Positions 54,597-61,824 of a stretch of DNA of 64,000 bases are shown here, in pieces. A program made the translations under genes and the position numbers. Location of the stretch: NCBI RefSeq assembly GCF_004118675.1, contig NZ_SDHZ01000001.1, forward strand, positions 2,666,001-2,730,000, in the 5' to 3' direction. This DNA comes from Filimonas effusa. Lineage in GTDB: Bacteria; Bacteroidota; Bacteroidia; Chitinophagales; Chitinophagaceae. Each line of letters starts with the position of its first letter. Within the stretch, counting starts at the first letter, position 1. The notes below the pieces were generated by a model, which had not been told where the DNA came from, did not search any database, and saw nothing but the letters and a program-made list of their open reading frames with translations.

Positions 54597-54635
54597 ATAA
54601 GATTTCCCGCACGGGATTTCCATACATCGGCCACG

Positions 54636-54674
54636 AGAGGTGGTATTGCGAAAGCAGTATCGCCTCTTTTTTTT
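54636..54674 (+). terminator. Terminator of gdhA
   Basis: A 14-position stem with few mismatches (AGAGGTGGTATTGC / GCAGTATCGCCTCT) closed by a GAAA tetraloop and followed by seven or more T. Confidence 0.9.
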
Positions 54675-54742
54675 GACTTTATTGCTGTTTGCTTGCCATA
54701 CCTGTGTAAATTCATGATCCGGGATAAAACCCGCACTCAGGT

Positions 54743-56197
54743 ATGAAAAAAAGGCATTGTTTCAGCAGCCTGCCTATGCTTTTGTGCTGCCTTGTCGTGA
54801 ATGCACAACAGAACCGCTTTACCGACTCGATACTCGATAACCGGATTCTGAAGATCCCTGCCTATGAACTTCCTGTTATAGGCTCGGAACATTTGCTACT
54901 GCAGATGCCTTACGCACAATCATCCTTTTCCGATACAACCGGCATTGCCGTGTTACAGCAATCGCAGGTGCTTTCGGTAGACCTGCTGTTCTCCGATTAT
55001 CCTTCCGCTTCAGACCTTAAACCACTAAACCGCAGCCGCCTGCAGGCACTATGCCAGCTGGTTCCCGGCATTGAACAGCAACCTGGCATCAGTTGGTCTA
55101 TCATCCGGCAAACCAATGGTATCGATAAACCATCCGCAGAAAAGCTGATACATGGCTTTGTGATCAATTACCGCCGCAACTATACACCAGCCGATGCGGA
55201 AAAGGAAATGGAGATCATAGAAGCCGCCGTTCCCGGCCCTCCTGCCACCCCACCACCGGCCGAACCGCCGCAAAAACTGAATCACTGGGCCATTATTCAC
55301 CGCACCGATTCTTATACCAAACGTTTTTACAATAACCAGCCTGTTAAAGATATCTCCAACAGCCGCGAAAAGCTTGCAACCTGGTTCAGGCCCGGCGATA
55401 GTATTGTAGTCATAAGCGTAAGAGAGGCATACGCACAGGAACTTTTGCCGCGCGGCAGTCACTACGCCAAAGAAAACAAAGACAGTGTTTACCTGCTGAT
55501 CCCCGGGAAAAGAAAAGAAACCAGGCCCGATCCACCAACCCTGGCCGAGGCAGCTATACCATTGTTTCCACCCGATTCCACCATTCATAAAAGCCTGAAT
55601 CCCTATACCGTCACCAATGCACTGATAGTAATGGATGTTACAGGCAGCATGGCGCCTTACATCGCACAAATGCTGCAATGGATAGATGCCCGTCCGCCAT
55701 CGAATACCATTTCCTACCTGGTATGTTTTAACGACGGCGACAATAAAGCCGATGACCAGAAAAAACCGGGAAAAACGGGCGGCATTTATGGCGAAAAGTT
55801 CCAGGGCACCCAGCATGCCAAAGCCCTGGTAAAAAAAGCGATGCAGGCCGGAAACGGCGGCGGCGATATACAGGAAAACGCCTGTGAAGCATTACTGTCG
55901 GGTTTGCACAATGCCCCTTCCTGCAAAGACGTATTATTGATTGCAGATAGCTGGGCACCCATACGTGATACAGTGCTCATCAGCAACATCTCCAAACCTG
56001 TACACGTGATCGTATGTGGTAAAAGGTTGGGCGTTCATCCCGACTATATAACACTTGCATTGAAAACGGGTGGAACTTTACATTTTCCCGACGCGCCCCT
56101 GGTGAACCTGCAGCCTTTACTCGAAGGAAAAGATCTTATGATCCATCAACGAACCTATTATTATGCCAATGGCCGTGTTCATTTAAGAGTAAAATAA
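54743..56197 (+). CDS. Secreted protein with von Willebrand factor A-like domain
   Basis: A 484-residue protein with a signal peptide (1 to about 21, ending VVNAQ). The first ~270 residues are of unknown fold, with a Pro-rich linker near 163-177. The C-terminal part (about 291-460) is a vWA-like domain: MIDAS motif ALIVMDVTGSM (Asp298, Thr300, Ser302), a glycine/aspartate turn GNGGGDIQEN and a Rossmann-like DVLLIADSWAP. The MIDAS has Thr in place of the usual Ser at its middle position. It is a lone gene with a weak promoter upstream; its ligand is unknown. Confidence 0.78.
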   Translation: MKKRHCFSSLPMLLCCLVVNAQQNRFTDSILDNRILKIPAYELPVIGSEHLLLQMPYAQSSFSDTTGIAVLQQSQVLSVDLLFSDYPSASDLKPLNRSRLQALCQLVPGIEQQPGISWSIIRQTNGIDKPSAEKLIHGFVINYRRNYTPADAEKEMEIIEAAVPGPPATPPPAEPPQKLNHWAIIHRTDSYTKRFYNNQPVKDISNSREKLATWFRPGDSIVVISVREAYAQELLPRGSHYAKENKDSVYLLIPGKRKETRPDPPTLAEAAIPLFPPDSTIHKSLNPYTVTNALIVMDVTGSMAPYIAQMLQWIDARPPSNTISYLVCFNDGDNKADDQKKPGKTGGIYGEKFQGTQHAKALVKKAMQAGNGGGDIQENACEALLSGLHNAPSCKDVLLIADSWAPIRDTVLISNISKPVHVIVCGKRLGVHPDYITLALKTGGTLHFPDAPLVNLQPLLEGKDLMIHQRTYYYANGRVHLRVK

Positions 56198-56249
56198 TAT
56201 AATCGCTTCCCACTCCCCCCTATTTTCAGCCGAAGCCATAAAGGCGGTT

Positions 56250-56257
56250 TATTTTTG
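56250..56257 (+). promoter_or_regulatory. -7 element before the NUMOD4 gene
   Basis: TATTTTTG, a perfect TAnnTTTG, 19 bases before ATG 56277. It supports that start. Confidence 0.5.
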
Positions 56258-56276
56258 CAGACGATTAAACTTGCAT

Positions 56277-56957
56277 ATGGTAAAAGAAACACTCTACCCT
56301 TATCAGAATAAATCCCTGGTCTCTATCCGGGGTGAACGCTGGAAAGACATTCCTGGTTTTGAAGGTTATTACCAGGCATCCAATATGGGAAGGATAAAAT
56401 CCTGCGACAGGACGATCCCACATCCCCGCTGGGGCAGTCAATCGGTCTACAGCCAGATCCTCAGTCAGTCAGTAGCCAAGAACAGGAATATCAAAACGGG
56501 TGATCCCATGATAGACCTCCGGGTGACGCTTAATGTTGAAGGAGTACCTCACTATTATAATACCCGCCGTCTTATCTACATCACCTTTATCAATTCGGAG
56601 CTGGATTATGCGAAAGACGAATTGTATATCATCAACAAGGACGGGGATGGATATAACAACCGGGTCAACAATTTAAAAGCTGTTACAAGACAGGAAAAAT
56701 CGCGCCGTGCTTTTGAGCGCGGCCGCGTGGTAGAAAGCCACCTCAAAACAGCCGACCGTTCGCAATGGAAGAACTATGGTGGTTATGCCCGCCGGAAACC
56801 TGTAAAACAATACCAGGGCAGAAAACTGGTAGCGCGTTACGAAAGCGTATCGGAAGCAGCACGCAAAACCGGCTACGGCGAAAAAGAAATTATTATGGTT
56901 GCAAAAGGAAGATGGACACACTATCACGGCTTCCGCTGGTCTTATGCTACCGCATGA
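56277..56957 (+). CDS. NUMOD4-domain protein with degenerate HNH core
   Basis: A 226-residue protein. Near the N-terminus is a NUMOD4 motif (GERWKDIPGFEGYYQASNMG followed by RIKSCDR). The middle resembles the HNH part of such nucleases but the catalytic histidines are missing: the usual VHRL reads NTRRL and the NH motif reads INKDGDGYNNRVNNL. The C-terminus has a NUMOD1-like DNA-binding motif (RYESVSEAARKTGYGEKEI). It is probably a DNA-binding protein derived from a homing-type nuclease and no longer a nuclease. A lone gene; no intron or intein is seen near it. The start is ATG 56277, supported by the promoter. Confidence 0.8.
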   Translation: MVKETLYPYQNKSLVSIRGERWKDIPGFEGYYQASNMGRIKSCDRTIPHPRWGSQSVYSQILSQSVAKNRNIKTGDPMIDLRVTLNVEGVPHYYNTRRLIYITFINSELDYAKDELYIINKDGDGYNNRVNNLKAVTRQEKSRRAFERGRVVESHLKTADRSQWKNYGGYARRKPVKQYQGRKLVARYESVSEAARKTGYGEKEIIMVAKGRWTHYHGFRWSYATA

Positions 56958-57108
56958 AATAACTGATGCCAGGCTGAAATAAATAAGATTGGTCTGGCAT
57001 CAACCTATCCCGCTTTAACTTGCCTGCTTTAATGCTTTGTGTATATCATACGCTCATCCACGATGAAGCGGTTTATACTATACCTATACCCGCTTCAATA
57101 ACACCAGC

Positions 57109-57546
57109 TTATACGCCGCTGCCAAAATCAGGTATGGCAGTTAACCCCTTCATACTGCCGGTATCCAGCCCAAACGTATAAGACCCGTTAGTAACGATAA
57201 GATAGCGGACATTTAAAGAAATATTATAACGCAGTATTTGCCCGGCCACATTTTCGCTCAGCGGCACATTCATTTCCTTGCATTCAACGATCATCCACGG
57301 CTTCGCTTCCCGGTATATCACTATATCACAACGCTTTTTCATTTCTCCGAGCGTGATCATTTTCTCTACCGCCATAACAGAAGTAGGATACCCTTTGGTT
57401 TGCGCCAGGTACTGAATAAAGTTTTGCCGTACCCATTCTTCAGGAGTCAATACCACCCAAATACGGCGCACTTCATCAAAGAGCAGCCGCTTTTCACCAT
57501 CCAGGCGCGTTTTGAAATTATAATGTGGATACTCAATCCCTATCAT
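57109..57546 (-). CDS. HsdR N-terminal-like PD-(D/E)xK nuclease-domain protein
   Basis: A 145-residue protein similar to the type I restriction enzyme R N-terminal domain (HSDR_N_2). The PD-(D/E)xK residues appear as Asp74 (KRCDIVIYRE) and Glu88-Cys-Lys90 (MIVECKEMN). Further conserved parts are WVRQNFIQYLAQTKGYP and GQILRYNISLNVRYLIVTNG. It has no helicase or specificity partner here. Proteins like it are widespread in Bacteroidota as single genes, of unknown function. A TACATTTG box (57551-57558) ends only four bases before the ATG. Confidence 0.8.
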   Translation of the reverse strand: MIGIEYPHYNFKTRLDGEKRLLFDEVRRIWVVLTPEEWVRQNFIQYLAQTKGYPTSVMAVEKMITLGEMKKRCDIVIYREAKPWMIVECKEMNVPLSENVAGQILRYNISLNVRYLIVTNGSYTFGLDTGSMKGLTAIPDFGSGV

Positions 57547-57550
57547 GCGG

Positions 57551-57558
57551 CAAATGTA
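57551..57558 (-). promoter_or_regulatory. -7 box directly before the HsdR-N-like gene
   Basis: The minus strand reads TACATTTG, then CCGC and the ATG. If this is the promoter, the mRNA would be leaderless or nearly so. Confidence 0.4.
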
Positions 57559-57602
57559 AGCCCATAGGCCCCGATTTCGTATATTTAGGGAATTTATTAC
57601 AG

Positions 57603-58373
57603 ATGAAAACGAAGCAAGAGATAGTAACCAATTGGCTGCCCCGGTATACAGGAGCAGAACTGGAACAATTCGGGAAATACATATTACTAACCAATTTCAG
57701 TAACTATGTACAGATGTTTGCAGACTGGCACGGAGTGCCTGTAATAGGCCGCGACCGTCCTTTTCAGTGCGCTACCGCAGATGGCATTACCATCATCAAC
57801 TTTGGTATGGGCAGCCCCGGCGCAGCAACGGTAATGGACCTGTTATCCGCTATTGAACCACAGGCGGTATTATTCCTGGGTAAATGCGGCGGCTTAAAGA
57901 AAAGAAATAAACTGGGCGACCTTATATTACCCATTGCAGCTATACGCGGCGAAGGTACCTCCAGCGACTATTTCCCACCCGAAGTGCCCGCCATGCCGGC
58001 ATTCGCACTTCAGAAAGCCATCTCCACCACCATACGCGACTACCAGGTAGATTATTGGACAGGCACTGTTTACACCACCAACAGGCGTGTATGGGAACAT
58101 GATGAAGAGTTCAAGTCGTATCTCCAAAAGATAAGGGCTTATGCCATCGATATGGAAACGGCCACTATTTTCACTGTTGGCTTTTTCAATAAAATACCTA
58201 CCGGCGCATTATTGCTGGTAAGCGATCAGCCCATGATCCCCGAAGGAGTGAAAACAGAGGCCAGCGACAAAGCCGTTACCGCAAAGTATGTAGACCGTCA
58301 CCTGCGCATAGGCATCGACTCCCTGAAACAACTTATCAATGGCGGCTTAACAGTAAGACATTTAAGATTCTAA
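57603..58373 (+). CDS. amn: AMP nucleosidase
   Basis: Hydrolyses AMP to adenine and ribose 5-phosphate, of the purine nucleoside phosphorylase fold. It has 256 residues, the short form seen in Bacteroidota without the regulatory domain of E. coli Amn. Conserved parts: NFGMGSPGAATVMDLLSAI, LFLGKCGGLKK, AIRGEGTSSDYFP, AIDMETATIFTVGF and LLVSDQPMIPEG. ATG 57603 begins the family N-terminus (MKTKQEIVTNWL); the longer frame from 57525 is not supported. It is followed 5 bases later by an ABC ATPase gene. Confidence 0.92.
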   Translation: MKTKQEIVTNWLPRYTGAELEQFGKYILLTNFSNYVQMFADWHGVPVIGRDRPFQCATADGITIINFGMGSPGAATVMDLLSAIEPQAVLFLGKCGGLKKRNKLGDLILPIAAIRGEGTSSDYFPPEVPAMPAFALQKAISTTIRDYQVDYWTGTVYTTNRRVWEHDEEFKSYLQKIRAYAIDMETATIFTVGFFNKIPTGALLLVSDQPMIPEGVKTEASDKAVTAKYVDRHLRIGIDSLKQLINGGLTVRHLRF

Positions 58374-58378
58374 CGATC

Positions 58379-60121
58379 ATGCAGCCACTCCTCGACATAC
58401 AGGACCTTACCGTTCATTTTTTGCAGAACGGGCAGCAAACGCCTGCGCTGCGAAACATTAACTTAACCATCAACAGGGGGGAGATAGTGGCATTGGTAGG
58501 AGAATCGGGCTCGGGCAAATCCGTGACTTCTTTATCTGTACTCCGTTTACTGGCTTCACCACCGGCGATGTTTTCGGGCGGACAAATCCTGTTTCATGAT
58601 AACGGGCAAACAACTGATCTGCTGAAACGCCCGGAGGGCGCTATGCAGGAATTACGGGGCCAGAAAATAGCCATGATCTTCCAGGAGCCTATGACCTCCC
58701 TCAATCCTGTACATACCTGCGGGCACCAGGTAATGGAAGCGATACTGCAGCACAAAACCGTTACCCGTGAGCAGGCCCGCACTCAAACATTGGCATTGTT
58801 TGAAATGGTGAAGCTGCCCGACCCGCAGCGTATCTTCAAAAGCTACCCGCACCAGATCAGCGGCGGACAAAAGCAACGGGTGATGATAGCGATGGCCATG
58901 AGCTGTAATCCCAGCCTGCTCATCTGCGATGAACCTACCACCGCATTGGATGTAACAGTTCAAAAACGGGTATTACAACTCATCAGGGATTTGCAGATCG
59001 AACAGCAAATGGGTGTACTTTTTATCACGCACGACCTGGGAGTGGTATCCGAGATCGCCGACAAAATAGTGGTGATGTACCGGGGTAGTATTATAGAATC
59101 AGGCACCCGGGAACAGATCCTGCGTTCACCGGAACATCCTTACACCCGGGCCTTACTGGCCTGCCGTCCTGCTTTATACCCGCGCGGTACACGCCTGCCT
59201 GTGGTAAGCGATTTTCTGGAAGGCAGAATAACACATGCTGACAATAGCAATACAATACAGGAAATTTTACCGGCACCAGCCACTGAACAAAAGCCTTCAG
59301 GTATACTATCAGTTGCAAACCCGCCATCTCATCCCTTCCTCGAGGTAAAAGACCTGCACGTATGGTTTCCCACAAAGCATTCACTTTTAGGTAAGCCCCT
59401 GGCATATACCAAAGCAGTGAACGGCGTCAGCTTTTCGCTAAACCAGGGCGAGACCCTGGGACTGGTTGGCGAATCGGGATGCGGCAAAAGCACACTGGGG
59501 CGCAGTCTGCTGCGATTGGTAACACCTACCTCAGGTGATATCGTGTTCAAAGGCGAAAGTATCCTGCACAAGAAAGGCAGCGAAGCCAATGCCCTGAGCA
59601 AACAAATGCAGATCATATTCCAGGATCCCTACTCGTCTTTAAACCCACGGAAACGCATAGGCGAGGCCATAGCAGAACCGCTGCTGGTACATGGGATAGG
59701 CGACAATGCACAGCAACGTAAAGAAATGGCAGTAACGCTGCTCGAAAAAGTAGGCTTAAGTAACGAACACTATTATCGCTACCCGCACGAATTCAGTGGT
59801 GGCCAGCGGCAGCGGATAGTCATAGCCAGAGCCCTTGCCTTACGCCCTTCTTTCGTGGTATGTGATGAAAGCGTTTCGGCGCTGGATGTTAGCGTTCAGG
59901 CGCAAGTATTAAACCTGCTCAACGATCTGAAGAAAGAATTCGGTTTTACAGCCATCTTCATCTCGCACGACCTTTCCGTAGTAAAATACATCAGCGACCG
60001 CATCATGATCATGAACAAAGGCAGGATAGAAGAATCCGGCCCTTCAGAAGAAGTGTATCATCATCCCAAAAGCAGTTACACCCAACAGTTGATTGCTTCC
60101 ATACCTGTTTTACATAAATAG
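58379..60121 (+). CDS. Fused dipeptide/oligopeptide-type ABC transporter ATPase (OppD-OppF type)
   Basis: A 580-residue protein with two complete ABC ATPase domains, like YejF and GsiA. First domain: Walker A GESGSGKS (41-48), signature ISGGQKQR, Walker [13 protein letters not shown], and the C-terminal oligopeptide extension [16 protein letters not shown]. Second: Walker [10 protein letters not shown] (near 362), [20 protein letters not shown]. These ATPases drive peptide or nickel import, but no permease or binding protein is nearby, so the partners must be elsewhere. It may be co-transcribed with amn. Confidence 0.92.
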   Translation: MQPLLDIQDLTVHFLQNGQQTPALRNINLTINRGEIVALVGESGSGKSVTSLSVLRLLASPPAMFSGGQILFHDNGQTTDLLKRPEGAMQELRGQKIAMIFQEPMTSLNPVHTCGHQVMEAILQHKTVTREQARTQTLALFEMVKLPDPQRIFKSYPHQISGGQKQRVMIAMAMSCNPSLLICDEPTTALDVTVQKRVLQLIRDLQIEQQMGVLFITHDLGVVSEIADKIVVMYRGSIIESGTREQILRSPEHPYTRALLACRPALYPRGTRLPVVSDFLEGRITHADNSNTIQEILPAPATEQKPSGILSVANPPSHPFLEVKDLHVWFPTKHSLLGKPLAYTKAVNGVSFSLNQGETLGLVGESGCGKSTLGRSLLRLVTPTSGDIVFKGESILHKKGSEANALSKQMQIIFQDPYSSLNPRKRIGEAIAEPLLVHGIGDNAQQRKEMAVTLLEKVGLSNEHYYRYPHEFSGGQRQRIVIARALALRPSFVVCDESVSALDVSVQAQVLNLLNDLKKEFGFTAIFISHDLSVVKYISDRIMIMNKGRIEESGPSEEVYHHPKSSYTQQLIASIPVLHK

Positions 60122-60221
60122 CGGTTGACATAGTATTAATAAGTTACCCTTATAAAAGATAAATATGCTGCTTCCCAGGTTTTAAATAAAACAGGAAACA
60201 ACATATTTGTTTAGGCTTTAC

Positions 60222-60749
60222 TTATTTCCATTTGCTAATACTCTCATCCCCTTTTAAATAATTGGTACTATCATGGAGGTACAATATCCCCATATCCTCC
60301 TTCATCAGGCTGTTATGGCTGTCATATCTTTTTAACACCTCAAAAAAATCCTTCTTTTCATCATTGACATAAAAGTCAAAATAATAATCAAAAGCTGACC
60401 CACGAGTATCAAATGTGCCTAAAAATTTAAAATTAGGATAATGCTTAACCGGTTCCGGTTTTAAATTCACCGGAAGATCAATAACATAAAAAGTATCCGG
60501 ATGCGGCTTTCGGAAAATTATTATCACAGGCCTTCCGCTATCACCTTTTGCTTCAAAACGGATTTTAACATCACTAACATCATATACTTCTGACCATGAA
60601 CGATTATTACTCTTCCGATTTTTCTCGTAAAACGCAGTATGCCCAATCTCTGTTTCAAAATCATCGGTATTTCCTTTAGATCTTTCCCTAATACCAGCGC
60701 CGCAATTCCCGAAAACCGTTAGTATAAAAAAAAGTAAAACAGGTCTCAT
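60222..60749 (-). CDS. Probable lipoprotein, function unknown
   Basis: A 175-residue protein with a signal peptide and lipobox-like VFGNC (Cys16). The mature part is acidic and rich in aromatic strands (AFDYYFDFYVNDEKKDFFEVL) with no family that I recognise. It lies 21 bases downstream of another lipoprotein gene on the same strand, so the two likely form an operon. The region looks richer in A+T than its neighbours. Confidence 0.65.
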   Translation of the reverse strand: MRPVLLFFILTVFGNCGAGIRERSKGNTDDFETEIGHTAFYEKNRKSNNRSWSEVYDVSDVKIRFEAKGDSGRPVIIIFRKPHPDTFYVIDLPVNLKPEPVKHYPNFKFLGTFDTRGSAFDYYFDFYVNDEKKDFFEVLKRYDSHNSLMKEDMGILYLHDSTNYLKGDESISKWK

Positions 60750-60770
60750 TGTGATATAATTTTAAAACAA

Positions 60771-61529
60771 TCAATTCATCTGTAAACCGTAGTTGTATCC
60801 CTTCGCAGTAATCTGAAACCTCGGATATCTGTCTTCACCAGGGTAAGCGATCCCTTTCATTACCTTTATTTCACCATTATAGCTATACGTTCCTTGTTCT
60901 GCATAAACGGACTTAACAGTAAAGCCCTGCTCAATTTCAGTACCAACCTGTATAAGCTCCACATTGAAACCAGATATCAACTTTATGGAACCAGTCGTAG
61001 ACACAATTTTTGTTCTTCTTTCAGTTGCAGATGCCTGAAAACTAATATAATCCCACAATTGGAATGAAAGAGGAGTTATTCCTGCAAGAACTTTTTTGTC
61101 CGTTATCTCCCCAAGATAGCTACCTTCTACATTTACTACACCATTATCACCAACCTTATCTATTTTAAAACATGCCGTGAGATTCTGGTCTGTGAAATAC
61201 CAAAAAGGTATTTTAACCCAAATACTATTATTTCTTTTAGGAAAAAAGCCACGGGTCTCCACATATCCTAGGACTACCGGCTGGTCTACTCTAAGTCCAT
61301 CATAATCAATATAAGAAGAATAGTACTCTACCTGATACACTAGGCCAAAAAGATTGGCTGGCAATATGGGAGTACTAACAGTACAATTATCAGATTGCTC
61401 CTCTTCGTCCGTGACCTCCATTCTTTGATTTGAGCTTAAAGAAGATGTCTTTTCAATAACTTCTTTTCCACATGAGAAAAAAAAAGAAGTTACAATAAAC
61501 AAGCTTAGGCAAACGCATAAGTTTTTCAT
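60771..61529 (-). CDS. Probable surface lipoprotein, function unknown
   Basis: A 252-residue lipoprotein: signal peptide then FFFSC (Cys20) and a low-complexity Ser/Glu linker. The mature part appears all-beta, with strands such as LFGLVYQVEYYSSYIDYDG and GFTVKSVYAEQGTYSYNG. No family was recognised. The start is ATG 61529; the alternative TTG six bases upstream is less likely. It lies upstream of the other lipoprotein gene. Confidence 0.65.
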   Translation of the reverse strand: MKNLCVCLSLFIVTSFFFSCGKEVIEKTSSLSSNQRMEVTDEEEQSDNCTVSTPILPANLFGLVYQVEYYSSYIDYDGLRVDQPVVLGYVETRGFFPKRNNSIWVKIPFWYFTDQNLTACFKIDKVGDNGVVNVEGSYLGEITDKKVLAGITPLSFQLWDYISFQASATERRTKIVSTTGSIKLISGFNVELIQVGTEIEQGFTVKSVYAEQGTYSYNGEIKVMKGIAYPGEDRYPRFQITAKGYNYGLQMN

Positions 61530-61756
61530 TATCAATATTTAAACTTTTTAAATTAGGTATTACGCTGTGCATTGGAGATAAGTTAAGGCGGGTGTAAAAA
61601 TGTCATAGCTTGCTAGTTAAGTGGTTAAGAAGTTATGGTATTCATAGGAATGAATACTCTTTTCCACATTATGACGATAAAAACGAGAAGCAGGACTATT
61701 CGTAAGATGTTTTTTTAAAAAAAAATTACAGCCAACATAAACGTGGGAAAATAAAA

Positions 61757-61792
61757 AATCCCGCCAACCCCTATTACGCAGTTGGCGGGATT
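61757..61792 (-). terminator. Terminator of the large right-edge gene
   Basis: A 12-base stem, AATCCCGCCAAC (61757-61768) / GTTGGCGGGATT (61781-61792), followed on the minus strand by a T run. The remaining spacer to 61530 is AT-rich with nothing I can identify. Confidence 0.85.
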
Positions 61793-61824
61793 AAATTATA
61801 AAAAATAAGCCTTAACTCCTCAAC

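Noticed and set aside
56964-57002. Inverted repeat TGATGCCAG / CTGGCATCA after the NUMOD4 gene
   Set aside because: Nine-base stem but a 21-base loop and no T tract; too weak to call a terminator.
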